From positions 374,001 to 438,000 of the forward strand of contig NZ_CP076562.1 of NCBI RefSeq assembly GCF_022174665.1: 64,000 nt of DNA, written 5' to 3'. The stretch is from Eubacterium sp. MSJ-33. Lineage in GTDB: Bacteria > Bacillota > Clostridia > Lachnospirales > Lachnospiraceae. The notes beneath the pieces are model-generated. The model did no database searches, was not told the DNA's origin, and worked only from the letters and a program-made list of their open reading frames with translations. The position numbers and the translations under genes were made by a program. Below are positions 16,400-25,958 of this stretch, piece by piece; the stretch's first letter is position 1, and each line of letters starts with the position of its first letter.

Positions 16400-17995
16400 A
16401 TGGGAGCATCATTAGAAGAAGAGATTAAGAAGAGAAGAACATTTGCAATCATATCCCACCCGGATGCCGGTAAGACAACTCTGACAGAGAAGTTTCTGCT
16501 CTATGGTGGTGCAATCAATACAGCCGGTTCGGTAAAGGGAAAAGCAAATTCCAAATATGCGGTTTCCGATTGGATGGAGATTGAGAAGGAGAGAGGTATT
16601 TCCGTTACCTCATCCGTACTGCAGTTTAATTATGACGGATATTGCATCAATATCCTGGATACGCCGGGACACCAGGATTTCTCGGAGGATACCTACCGTA
16701 CTTTGATGGCGGCAGACTCTGCGGTCATGGTGATTGATGCATCAAAAGGTGTGGAGGCGCAGACAATCAAGCTGTTCAAGGTTTGTGTGATGCGTCATAT
16801 TCCGATTTTTACATTTATCAATAAGATGGATCTTGAATCAAGAGATTCGTTTGAGCTTTTAGATGAGATTGAGAATGTCCTTGGAATCCGGACATGCCCG
16901 ATCAACTGGCCAATCGGTGCCGGAAAGCGTTTTAAGGGTGTTTACGACCGGGATACAAAGAAAGTATCGATGTTTCAGGCGGTGTCTGTCGGTGGTGCGA
17001 AGTCGGCGGCAGAGACCGATTATGATGTGAAAGATCCGGCTTTAAAGGATGCAGTCGGAGATGAGCTTTATGCACAGCTGATGGATGAGATTGAGCTTTT
17101 GGATGGCGCAAGCGATGAGTTCGATCAGGAGCTGGTGGATAAGGGAGAGTTATCTCCGGTGTTTTTCGGTTCTGCGCTTACAACCTTTGGTGTGCAGACA
17201 TTTCTGGAGCATTTCCTGAAGATGACACAAAGTCCGCTTCCGCGTATGTCGGATGCAGGGTTGATTGATCCGATCACAGAGCCATTTTCCGGTTTCGTGT
17301 TCAAAATCCAGGCGAACATGAACAAGGCGCATCACGATCGTATCGCATTTATGCGGATCAGCTCCGGTAAGTTTGATGCGACAAAGGAAGTCTATCATGT
17401 GCAGAGTGGCAGAAAGCTCCGCTTATCCCAGCCACAGCAGATCATGGCACAGGATCGTAAGGTTATTGATGAAGCATATGCCGGTGATGTCATCGGCGTA
17501 TTCGATCCGGGGATTTTTTCTATCGGAGATACATTATGTACACCGGGAAAGAAATTTCAGTACGAGGGAATCCCGACCTTTGCACCGGAACATTTCTGCA
17601 GACTGGTGCACTTGGATTCGATGAAGCGTAAGCAGTTTATCAAGGGTGTTACACAGATTGCACAGGAAGGTGCAATCCAGATGTTCCAGGATTATACACT
17701 TGGAATGTCCGAGATTATCGTTGGTGTAGTTGGCGTACTGCAGTTTGATGTATTAAAATACAGACTGGAAAATGAATATGGATGTGACATCCGCTTAGAG
17801 CCGCTTCCATATAATTATATTCGATGGGTAAAGGATCCTTCCACGGATCTGAATAAGCTGTCGAGAATCAGCGACTGCAAGAAGGTCAAGGATATGAAAG
17901 ACAATCCGCTTTTGCTGTTTGCAAATGAATGGTCTATCCGCCTGATGCTGGAGCATAACGAAGGATTGGAATTAGAAGAATTCCGTAAGAACTAG
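16400..17995 (+). CDS. prfC: Peptide chain release factor 3
   Basis: 531 residues from the ATG at 16400, preceded by GGTGGAGG; the in-frame GTG at 16376 would place the ribosome site inside the gene. Translational GTPase that recycles RF1/RF2 after termination. P-loop SHPDAGKTT, switch segment GISVTSSV, DTPGHQDFSEDTYRTL, NKMD, and the RF3-specific C-terminal part with FAPEHFCRLVHLDSMKRKQF. It has its own promoter. Confidence 0.96.
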   Translation: MGASLEEEIKKRRTFAIISHPDAGKTTLTEKFLLYGGAINTAGSVKGKANSKYAVSDWMEIEKERGISVTSSVLQFNYDGYCINILDTPGHQDFSEDTYRTLMAADSAVMVIDASKGVEAQTIKLFKVCVMRHIPIFTFINKMDLESRDSFELLDEIENVLGIRTCPINWPIGAGKRFKGVYDRDTKKVSMFQAVSVGGAKSAAETDYDVKDPALKDAVGDELYAQLMDEIELLDGASDEFDQELVDKGELSPVFFGSALTTFGVQTFLEHFLKMTQSPLPRMSDAGLIDPITEPFSGFVFKIQANMNKAHHDRIAFMRISSGKFDATKEVYHVQSGRKLRLSQPQQIMAQDRKVIDEAYAGDVIGVFDPGIFSIGDTLCTPGKKFQYEGIPTFAPEHFCRLVHLDSMKRKQFIKGVTQIAQEGAIQMFQDYTLGMSEIIVGVVGVLQFDVLKYRLENEYGCDIRLEPLPYNYIRWVKDPSTDLNKLSRISDCKKVKDMKDNPLLLFANEWSIRLMLEHNEGLELEEFRKN

Positions 17996-18074
17996 AGAAT
18001 CAATAAATTGTGAATCCGGGGTTAATAGTTGTATCAATATTGGGAGAAGCGTTGATATAAAAGGAGAAGGTAAC

Positions 18075-20606
18075 ATGATTTTAATCGACACGCAAAAAGA
18101 GGAATTTACAAAATTAAAGGACATTCGTATCTTCGAGAAGCTGGATAACGAGCAGAGATACAATGGTGATCTGCTTGTGATCGGGCTGGGAGGCATGGGA
18201 AGCCAGGTCGTCTGTGACATGAAGGGTATGCTGATGGGAGAGATCACACCGGAAGATAATATTCATTATCTGATGGTAGATTCGGATATTCCGGCAATGG
18301 AGAATATGATCGAGGCAAGCCGGGATGGGATTGGTCTGAATGCAACAGAGATTATCAGTATCTATCGTCCAAATCTGGAGAATCTTCTTGTAAAGGGCAT
18401 CAAAGAGAATCCGGTGCATCCGAATCTTGCAAACTGGATGCGTGAAGATTTTCCACAGATTAACATTGATACGGATGGTGCAAAGGGGAATCGTCAGATT
18501 GGACGGTTGATGTTTTCAAACGCTTATGAAGATATGCGTATGCTGTTATTTGATAAGCTTGAAGAGGCGCATACCCGTTCAAAAACAGGAAAACTGGATA
18601 TCATTATCGTATCTGGTGTAGCCGGAGGTACAAGTGGCGGCATTCTGACAGATTTAACCTACAATATCCGAGCGTATATTCGTTCTAAGAAATGGAAAGA
18701 TATCCGTGTCGGAGCCTGCCTGTTGATGCCGGATGTACTTTACAGTAAAAGGGAGATTGTATCGAATCCGGATCTGCTTGCAAACTTAAATGCAAATGGA
18801 TATGCAACCTTGAAAGAGATTGATTACTATATGCGTTTGACAAGCAAGGATAAGGACGAACGATATACATTTGAGAGTACAACGCATAAGCTTACAATCC
18901 GTGAGAATATATTTGATGCCTGTCTGCTTATATCGGGTAAGAAGGATGAGCAGGGCTATATTCCGGATGGAGTTATCTACAGTGATGTAGCTTATTTCCT
19001 GACAAAACTTGCTTCCGTCAAACATGTTGGACAGGGTGACGGTGGTGAAAAGGGCAAATTGCTGCGAGATGTATTCTTTGATGGGGAAGATCGGGGATAT
19101 TATAAGATCATTAATGAATCCGATTATAGGATTCCTATCAAACAGATTGAAAATATTTGTGAATATGAGATTTTCACTGAGGCATATAAGAAGCTTCATG
19201 AACTTGCAGAGGATGATCCGCAGGCAAAGGAAGCCAGACAGAAGGTGTTTGGAGAGTTAGATGCTTTCCTGTCTGGAAAACCGGGCGATGAGATCATGCT
19301 TTCTGTAAATGGAATCATCCCGATCAAGCAGTTTGAAAAGCCTGTTTACAAGATGATTAAGAAGAACCAGGATGGCCTTCGTGAGAACATGGGACGTCAG
19401 CTTACTTCGATGAAGGATCGTATTCCAATTATGATCAAGTCCCTGAAGAATCATGTGCTTGATACGTTAAATGCAGAGCTGGAGTGGTTTATGCAGAAAA
19501 AGGGACCATATGCAGTTATGGATATCATCGGCTGTGGCGGTATTGGAAGCAGTGAGAAAGACCGTGGTATGATTGCAGATATTGATCGTCTTTCCGAACT
19601 GATGAAACAGTATCAGCCGACCGGGGAATATAGCCGTATTATTGAATCAATCAAGGATATCGTAGCAAAGCGTTTCTTTACCTTTCCATCGGCAAAGCGT
19701 GAGACAGAGAATGGATATTATGATGCGTGTGTCAAGGAATGTCTGACTTTGCAGCGAAATATGTTGATAGAGGGTATGAGTGATCAGGATATGTTTGGAG
19801 ATATTATCCGGTTCTTGCGGGCAAAAGCAGAACGACTGGAAGAACTGTATGCACAGTTCAACGAAGATCTGAAGAATGCAGTAGAGGATCTGGCGGCAAA
19901 CGGAAAGCGGATTACCGGATTCTTATTAAAAGATGCGAAGCAACAGGAATATCTGCCATCTGATTATATCACAGAGGATCGAGTTGATGAGTTGTACAAG
20001 GGCATCGTAAAGCTGCTTGCGGACAATGAAGCAAATATTGACAATGGTCGTATCGTACCTGTAAAACAGGAGATGGAGCGTGTCTATAAAAATATTCTGA
20101 TTGGTGTGGGAATGTATGCACCGGAAAAGATGATTTCCGTTGCATTTGCAGATAATCGTCCGACTCTGGCAGAACTTAATATGATGTTTGTGTCTCCGAC
20201 GAATGAGACACGGGCAGAGATTATGGATCGTGCTGCAAAAGCATTTGTGGAAGGAGCCAGTGAGAAGACAGCTAAGAAGAAGTTGTGTATCCTAAAACCT
20301 GGATTTAAGGTAAATATCACAAATCATAAGTATATTTCCCTTCCTGCGATTATGCCGTTCTTCAGTGAGGCGGTAACGAAGCTTCTGACAGCACCACCAT
20401 ATAAGGAACAACGCAGTAACATCTCTTTAAATGCCGGTGATGTGGCAATCTCTGTGGATGATATGTATATTGGTGTTCCGCTTTCGATGATTGCGTGTAT
20501 TGATGATATGCGGAAAGCATATGAAGTTGTTCCGGACAGCTATCTGGGCTTACATATTGATGAAGTAAATAAAGATATGAAGGTAGAGTTCCCGGGTGTT
20601 GCATAG
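18075..20606 (+). CDS. Tubulin-like (FtsZ/tubulin superfamily, Tubulin_2-type) protein
   Basis: 843 residues. The N-terminal part has a nucleotide-binding fold of tubulin type: LLVIGLGGMGSQVV (about 33-46), IHYLMVDSDIPAM, and SGVAGGTSGGILTDL (about 179-193), which corresponds to the GGTGSG tubulin signature. A long helical region (about 330-650) and a C-terminal domain follow. No membrane span. Family members are predicted GTP-binding filament or scaffold proteins; function here is unknown. An AAAGGAG ribosome site precedes the ATG. No partner gene is adjacent: prfC is upstream and a convergent MATE gene downstream. Confidence 0.8.
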   Translation: MILIDTQKEEFTKLKDIRIFEKLDNEQRYNGDLLVIGLGGMGSQVVCDMKGMLMGEITPEDNIHYLMVDSDIPAMENMIEASRDGIGLNATEIISIYRPNLENLLVKGIKENPVHPNLANWMREDFPQINIDTDGAKGNRQIGRLMFSNAYEDMRMLLFDKLEEAHTRSKTGKLDIIIVSGVAGGTSGGILTDLTYNIRAYIRSKKWKDIRVGACLLMPDVLYSKREIVSNPDLLANLNANGYATLKEIDYYMRLTSKDKDERYTFESTTHKLTIRENIFDACLLISGKKDEQGYIPDGVIYSDVAYFLTKLASVKHVGQGDGGEKGKLLRDVFFDGEDRGYYKIINESDYRIPIKQIENICEYEIFTEAYKKLHELAEDDPQAKEARQKVFGELDAFLSGKPGDEIMLSVNGIIPIKQFEKPVYKMIKKNQDGLRENMGRQLTSMKDRIPIMIKSLKNHVLDTLNAELEWFMQKKGPYAVMDIIGCGGIGSSEKDRGMIADIDRLSELMKQYQPTGEYSRIIESIKDIVAKRFFTFPSAKRETENGYYDACVKECLTLQRNMLIEGMSDQDMFGDIIRFLRAKAERLEELYAQFNEDLKNAVEDLAANGKRITGFLLKDAKQQEYLPSDYITEDRVDELYKGIVKLLADNEANIDNGRIVPVKQEMERVYKNILIGVGMYAPEKMISVAFADNRPTLAELNMMFVSPTNETRAEIMDRAAKAFVEGASEKTAKKKLCILKPGFKVNITNHKYISLPAIMPFFSEAVTKLLTAPPYKEQRSNISLNAGDVAISVDDMYIGVPLSMIACIDDMRKAYEVVPDSYLGLHIDEVNKDMKVEFPGVA

Positions 20607-20687
20607 ACATAGAATAGATGCATGGACATAGAATTAAAGAGTCCATTTTATAAAACTGTAACGGGAACCGGAATCTTCGGAATAAAT

Positions 20688-20730
20688 AAAAAGGATGCTG
20701 TAATTTGTAAGAAATTGCAGCATCCTTTTT
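20688..20730. terminator. Long bidirectional terminator
   Basis: AAAAAGGATGCTGTAATTT pairs with AAATTGCAGCATCCTTTTT around a 5-nt loop, with one T-G wobble. A and T runs on both sides serve the convergent tubulin-like and MATE genes. Confidence 0.9.
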
Positions 20731-20797
20731 CTGCTTAAATGTATGTGGTTTACATGTCTGTAAAAGGATTATCCTGTTGTTTTACTATTCTGTTTTG

Positions 20798-22159
20798 CTA
20801 TTGTATAGAAGCCTTACTCTTTGGAAAATATTTCCTGCAAGTGATTACGAACAGGATGACCGCAAGTGCGGTAGCAAGGTAATCCGTAACCGGCTGTGCC
20901 AATGCAAGCAGTCTGGCGGAATCCGTCGTTGCGTTGATGATAAACAGGATTGGCAGATATAAAAGCCCCTGCCGGCTGATCGACAAAATCAGGGAAGGAA
21001 GTGCAGCACCTGTGGACTGGATTGCGTTGATAAATACAAATAACTGTCCAAGGATCGGACCGGATAAAATGTAAATCCGGGAGAAACGGAAACCAAAATC
21101 ATAGGCGTCAGCATCTTCCAGAAAAGCACTGACTAATCCGTCTGCACCGAAATAGCAGACACACGTCATAATGGCACTTAATATAAATGCAAGTAAAATT
21201 GAAAATTTCAGTACGGCAAAATACCGTTTCCGGTTTCCGGCACCGAAGCAGTAGCCAAGTAGTGGCTGGATTCCGGTTCCAAGTCCGATTAACAGCATGA
21301 CAACGATCATGTTAACCTTCATGGCAACACCAAGTCCGGCAACTGCCATGTCTCCATAGTGAGCCATCAGATTGTTGATGAAGATATTGCTGACACTCAT
21401 AAGCACGCTGTTCAGCGATGCCGGAATACCAATGGCAAATACGGAACCGGCAATGTTATCTCCGGCTTTGTAATCCTGTAATCGAATCGATAACTGCGAT
21501 TTTTTTGACAGAAGATGTGATACATAAAACATCGCGGATAATATGTTTCCGATGACGGTTGCAATCGCGGCACCGGCAACATTCCAGCCGAGAAGTAAGA
21601 TCATGATTGGATCTAATATTACATTTGCCATATTTCCGATAATCATACCGGACATTGCGGTTTTCGCACGTCCTTCGGAACGAATGATATTACTGAATGC
21701 GTTACTTATAATCAGAAACGGGATTCCGATGGCGACAATCCGGAGATACTGGGTTGCATATTCTACTGTATCTGCACTTGCTCCGATTGCTTTGCAGACC
21801 GGCTTTGCAAAAATTACAATCAAAATCATGGATATAATACCCACAACCAGTCCTGTCCAGAAGCAGAACGCGGAGGCATGCTTCGCACGATCTTCCTGCC
21901 CTTCTCCAAGCATACGTGAGATAAAAGATGTTCCGCCGATACCGAATAACATGCCGACAGCCATAAATAATAAGAAAGCAGGAGTTGCGACAGACACTGC
22001 CGCAACCATCAGTGCATTTTTTGTCTGTCCAATAAAAAATGTATCAGCGAGATTATAAATCAGAACCATAATCATGCTGATGATCGAAGGGATGACATTG
22101 TTTAACACGGCTTTTGGAACCGGAGCATCCCTGAAAATGTCAGTTGTATTCTGTTGCAT
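20798..22159 (-). CDS. MATE-family multidrug efflux transporter
   Basis: 453 residues, about 12 membrane spans in two six-helix halves. N-terminal signature YNLADTFFIGQTKNALMVAA (about 34-53) and the repeated motif in the second half, INNLMAHYGDMAVAGLGVAM, are typical of the DinF/NorM-like branch. Predicted cation-coupled export of organic cations or drugs; substrate unknown. Convergent with the tubulin-like gene, divergent from rnhA. Confidence 0.92.
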   Translation of the reverse strand: MQQNTTDIFRDAPVPKAVLNNVIPSIISMIMVLIYNLADTFFIGQTKNALMVAAVSVATPAFLLFMAVGMLFGIGGTSFISRMLGEGQEDRAKHASAFCFWTGLVVGIISMILIVIFAKPVCKAIGASADTVEYATQYLRIVAIGIPFLIISNAFSNIIRSEGRAKTAMSGMIIGNMANVILDPIMILLLGWNVAGAAIATVIGNILSAMFYVSHLLSKKSQLSIRLQDYKAGDNIAGSVFAIGIPASLNSVLMSVSNIFINNLMAHYGDMAVAGLGVAMKVNMIVVMLLIGLGTGIQPLLGYCFGAGNRKRYFAVLKFSILLAFILSAIMTCVCYFGADGLVSAFLEDADAYDFGFRFSRIYILSGPILGQLFVFINAIQSTGAALPSLILSISRQGLLYLPILFIINATTDSARLLALAQPVTDYLATALAVILFVITCRKYFPKSKASIQ

Positions 22160-22352
22160 AATCGTTCTCCTTAGTCTTTGTATTTATTTTAATAGTCAAA
22201 TACATATGCTAACATATGGATAAACGAGATTCAATGAAAAGATTGAATTTGTGCATTTTTTTTCGTGCATAGTAAAAAATATGTGCATTTATTATGAAAA
22301 TGTACTATAATATTAAAGACTGTGAATAACTATAGGTCAGAAAGGTAACAAA

Positions 22353-22958
22353 ATGGCAAAGAAATTTTATGCTGTGAAAAGAGGTGTTCGACCGGGAGTA
22401 TATGAAACATGGTCTGCCTGCGAACCGCTTGTGAAAGGGTTTCCGGGAGCAATCTATAAGAGCTTTCCGACAAGACGGGAAGCGGAGGCATTTGTAGGCG
22501 GAGAATGTGTGAAGGAAGAATCAAAGAATACCGATGTGAATATCGCATATGCATTTGTGGATGGTTCTTTCAACAGTGCCACACAGGTATATGGGTATGG
22601 TGGATTTCTGATGGATCATGGCATGCGGTATGTCTTACAGGGACATGGCAATGATTCAGAGATGGCATCCATGCGGAATGTGGCAGGTGAGATACTGGGT
22701 GCGATGGCGGCAGTGAAGCTTGCAGTGGAAAAAGGATTACCAGAATTGGCAATTTATTATGATTATCTTGGAATCGAGATGTGGGCAACCGGAGGTTGGA
22801 AGCGGAACAAGATCGGAACGATTGCATATTATGAATATATGCAACAGGTGAGGGACAAGATCCGTATCACATTTATAAAAGTAAAAGGGCATTCCGGGGT
22901 GGATGGAAACGAAGAAGCAGACCGTCTGGCAAAACAGGCAGTTGGTATCACCGAATAG
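22353..22958 (+). CDS. rnhA: Ribonuclease H1 with N-terminal RNA:DNA-hybrid-binding domain
   Basis: 201 residues. The N-terminal ~50 form the viroplasmin/HBD fold: KKFYAVKRGVRPGVYETW and YKSFPTRREAEAFV. The catalytic domain carries AYAFVDGSF (first Asp, about 69), the Glu in NVAGEILGA, YYDYLGIE and the C-terminal KGHSGVDGNEEADRLAK. Degrades RNA in RNA:DNA hybrids. Possible -10 TATAAT at 22306-22311. It precedes accD by 54 bp and could be part of its transcript. Confidence 0.95.
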   Translation: MAKKFYAVKRGVRPGVYETWSACEPLVKGFPGAIYKSFPTRREAEAFVGGECVKEESKNTDVNIAYAFVDGSFNSATQVYGYGGFLMDHGMRYVLQGHGNDSEMASMRNVAGEILGAMAAVKLAVEKGLPELAIYYDYLGIEMWATGGWKRNKIGTIAYYEYMQQVRDKIRITFIKVKGHSGVDGNEEADRLAKQAVGITE

Positions 22959-23012
22959 TGTGTGTGAGAGGTTAAATAAAGATAAAAAGATAAAGAAAAG
23001 TGGAGATGAAAG

Positions 23013-23933
23013 ATGAAATTTCAGGTGAGTAATTTATTTCGGAAGAAAGATGAATCAGAAGGAAATAATGCGGTTGAGACAGAGACACAGGTAGCAGAAG
23101 ACGCATCGAAAAAAGAAGCTGAGGCTGCACCGGAGCAGACAGCAGTTACTGCAGAGGAAGAAGTAACGGTGTGTCCAAAGTGTAAGCAGGAATTCAAGAA
23201 GTCTGCGATTAAGGACAACTACAATGTATGTATCGCGTGTGGATATCATTATGTGGTTTCCGCAGAGAAGCGTGTGCGTCTGCTGGTAGATCCGGGTACG
23301 TTTAAGCCGCTTCGCTGTAAGGTTGCATTTTCCAATCCGTTAGACATGCCGGAGTATGAGGAGAAAATCGAGCGTCTGCAGGAAAAGACAGGACTTGAAG
23401 AGGCAGTCTATACCGGCGTTGGTAAGATTGATGGAAACGAAGCAGTCATCGCTGTCATGAGCAGCAAGTTCCTGATGGGAAGTATGGGTATGGCTGTCGG
23501 TGAGAAAGTTACGAATGCGGTGGAATATGCAGACAAAAAACATCTTCCGCTTATTATATTTACCGCAAGTGGCGGGGCCCGTATGCAGGAGGGAATTTTA
23601 TCCCTGATGCAGATGGCGAAGACAAGTGCGGCAATCGAGAAGTTCAGTGAACATGGTGGATTATATATTTCTTATCTGACACATCCGACGACCGGAGGCG
23701 TAACTGCCAGCTTCGCAACATTAGGAGATATCACACTGGCAGAGCCGGATGCTTTGATCGGATTTGCCGGACCGCGTGTAATCGAGCAGACGATCGGTCA
23801 GAAGCTTCCGGATGGGTTTCAGCGTTCGGAGTTCCAGATGGCACATGGATTTGTAGATCAGATTGTGCCGAGAGACAAGATGCGGGAAGTCATCTCCCAT
23901 ATTTTACGTTTGCATGCGAAGAAAGGAAGATAA
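23013..23933 (+). CDS. accD: Acetyl-CoA carboxylase carboxyltransferase beta subunit
   Basis: 306 residues. With AccA it transfers CO2 from carboxybiotin to acetyl-CoA, giving malonyl-CoA. The zinc ribbon CPKC...CIAC is at Cys54, 57, 73 and 76. The crotonase-like carboxyltransferase part has FTASGGARMQEGILSLMQMA and HPTTGGVTASFATLGD. The ~50 residues before the zinc ribbon are Glu/Ala-rich and longer than usual. First gene of the fatty acid block; accA starts 2 bp after its stop. Confidence 0.96.
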   Translation: MKFQVSNLFRKKDESEGNNAVETETQVAEDASKKEAEAAPEQTAVTAEEEVTVCPKCKQEFKKSAIKDNYNVCIACGYHYVVSAEKRVRLLVDPGTFKPLRCKVAFSNPLDMPEYEEKIERLQEKTGLEEAVYTGVGKIDGNEAVIAVMSSKFLMGSMGMAVGEKVTNAVEYADKKHLPLIIFTASGGARMQEGILSLMQMAKTSAAIEKFSEHGGLYISYLTHPTTGGVTASFATLGDITLAEPDALIGFAGPRVIEQTIGQKLPDGFQRSEFQMAHGFVDQIVPRDKMREVISHILRLHAKKGR

Positions 23934-23935
23934 TC

Positions 23936-24877
23936 ATGATTAAAGAGATAGATGAGAGAATTACGGAAATCGATAAAGAAATCGAAGAGATCATGTCAAG
24001 TGATCTCGTAGATGAGGCAAAGGTATATGTCCTCAAGCGGGAACGTCATGATCTGATACATATGTGTAAAAATCTGAACAGCCATGACAAGGTATATCTT
24101 GCGCGTCATAAGAAACGTCCGAAGATCACGGAGTATGTTGATGCAATTTTTGATGATTTCTTCGAGCAAAAAGGGGATGCACTTGGCAAGGAGGATGCTA
24201 GTATCTATGGAGGTATTGCAACCTATCATGGAATCCCTGTGACGGTCATCGGACATCGTAAGGGAAATGATCTTGCAGAGAATATGAAATGTAATTTCGG
24301 TATGCCGGGACCGGAAGGGTACCGCAAGGCACTGCGTCTGATGAAACAGGCAGAGAAGTTTGGAAGACCAATCATTACATTTATCGATACACCGGGTGCG
24401 TATCCGGGATTAGAAGCAGAGAACAATGGACAGGGTAGTGCCATTGCAGTAAATCTTGCGAAGATGAGTGCACTGAAGGTGCCGGTAATCGCAGTTGTAA
24501 CTGGAGAGGGAAGCTCCGGCGGTGCGCTTGCCATCGGTGTGGCAAACAGTGTGTTGATGCTTGAAAATGCGGTGTATTCCATTCTTTCCCCGGAAGGTTA
24601 TGCTTCGATTCTGTGGAAAGATTCTTCGCGGAGCGAGGAAGCTGCGGAGATGATGAAGCTTACTGCACAGGATCTGAAGGAGTTCGGCGTAATCGATGAT
24701 ATCATTCCGGAGCCAATCGGCGGTGCACATCTGAATCATAAGGTTGTATTCAAGGCAACTGATCGTGCAATCAAGAAAGAGCTTGACAAATACATCAAGA
24801 TGAACCCGGATGAAGTTGCGAAGCATCGTTATAAGAAATTCAGAACGATCGACAATAAATATCTGCATGTAATCTAA
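23936..24877 (+). CDS. accA: Acetyl-CoA carboxylase carboxyltransferase alpha subunit
   Basis: 313 residues, normal length. N-terminal coiled region followed by the crotonase fold with GHRKGND, FGMPGPEGYRKALRLM, FIDTPGAYPGLEAE and GEGSSGGALAIGVAN. Pairs with AccD; the 2-bp spacing fits equal production. The biotin carrier (accB) and biotin carboxylase (accC) genes usually needed for the full enzyme are absent from this cluster. Confidence 0.97.
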   Translation: MIKEIDERITEIDKEIEEIMSSDLVDEAKVYVLKRERHDLIHMCKNLNSHDKVYLARHKKRPKITEYVDAIFDDFFEQKGDALGKEDASIYGGIATYHGIPVTVIGHRKGNDLAENMKCNFGMPGPEGYRKALRLMKQAEKFGRPIITFIDTPGAYPGLEAENNGQGSAIAVNLAKMSALKVPVIAVVTGEGSSGGALAIGVANSVLMLENAVYSILSPEGYASILWKDSSRSEEAAEMMKLTAQDLKEFGVIDDIIPEPIGGAHLNHKVVFKATDRAIKKELDKYIKMNPDEVAKHRYKKFRTIDNKYLHVI

Positions 24878-24923
24878 GAGAAATCTGCAGAAAGAGAGTG
24901 ACAGAGAGTAAGAGGAAAAAAAG

Positions 24924-25865
24924 ATGAAAGAAGGCTTACATATTGTAGGTATGGGACATTATGCCCCGGAACACGTAGTGACAAATGATGATTTAAGTAA
25001 GATTGTAGATACAAATGATGAGTGGATCTCCAGCCGTACCGGTATCCGCAGAAGACATTTTATTACCGAAGAGAAGAATCAGGATATGGCGATTGCTGCT
25101 GCAAAGATGGCAATCGAGGATGCAGGCATTGACAAGTCTGAGATCGGTGTTGTGATTGTAGCGACGATTCGTCCGGATCATATGACACCTTCGATGGCAT
25201 GTATGGTACAAAAGGAATTAGAACTTCCGCAGGATATTCCTTGTTTTGATATCAATGCAGCATGCTCGGGATTTATGTATGGTGTACAGATTGCAAGAGG
25301 TATGTTGCTTCAGAGTGACAAGAAATATGGCGTGGTTATCGGTAGTGAGACCTTATCCAAGATTCTTGATATGAATGACAGAAGTACTTGTATTCTGTTT
25401 GGAGATGGTGCGGGTGCTGCCGTTGTTGAGCTTTCGGATACACACCGGTATTTCGGAATTCTTGGCGCAAAGGGGGATGATTCTGTCCTTGAGTGCAGCA
25501 ACGAGGATTTACAGCCTCGTCATGTCAGCATGCTTGGAAGTGAAGTATTTAAGTTTGCAGTCAGCACAGTTCCAAAGACCGTCATGCAGCTTTTAGATAA
25601 GGCTGGTGTGACAGCGGATGATATTGATCTGTATGTCTGTCATCAGGCGAATAAGCGTATCATTGAGTCTGTGGCAAAGAAATGTAAACAGAGCATGGAC
25701 AAGTTCTATATCAATCTGGATGAGTATGGAAATACAAGTTCTGCAAGTATTCCAATCGCACTTTCCGAGATGAACCAGAAGGGCATGATCAAACCGGGCA
25801 TGAAGATGATCTGCGTAGGATTTGGCGGCGGCCTTACCTGGGGCGGTGCGTATCTGGAATTTTGA
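24924..25865 (+). CDS. fabH: Beta-ketoacyl-ACP synthase III
   Basis: 313 residues. Starts fatty acid chains by condensing an acyl-CoA with malonyl-ACP. The catalytic triad is visible: Cys114 in NAACSGFMYG, His240 in VCHQANKR, Asn270 in YGNTSSASI. The C-terminal GFGGGLTWGGAYLEF is complete. No acpP gene lies in the 93-bp gap that follows. Confidence 0.97.
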   Translation: MKEGLHIVGMGHYAPEHVVTNDDLSKIVDTNDEWISSRTGIRRRHFITEEKNQDMAIAAAKMAIEDAGIDKSEIGVVIVATIRPDHMTPSMACMVQKELELPQDIPCFDINAACSGFMYGVQIARGMLLQSDKKYGVVIGSETLSKILDMNDRSTCILFGDGAGAAVVELSDTHRYFGILGAKGDDSVLECSNEDLQPRHVSMLGSEVFKFAVSTVPKTVMQLLDKAGVTADDIDLYVCHQANKRIIESVAKKCKQSMDKFYINLDEYGNTSSASIPIALSEMNQKGMIKPGMKMICVGFGGGLTWGGAYLEF

Positions 25866-25958
25866 TAAAATTTGTTCAGATCAATTATAGAAGCTACTGT
25901 GCTTATGCGTAGCACAATTATGAAATAGAAAATTGGGCATAGTGTGAGGAGGATAAAG

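Noticed and set aside
22251..22290. Three GTGCAT elements upstream of rnhA, recalling the TTGTGCA arms near 7313-7382
   Set aside because: They are direct, unevenly spaced and not paired into dyads; in AT-rich intergenic DNA this may be chance.
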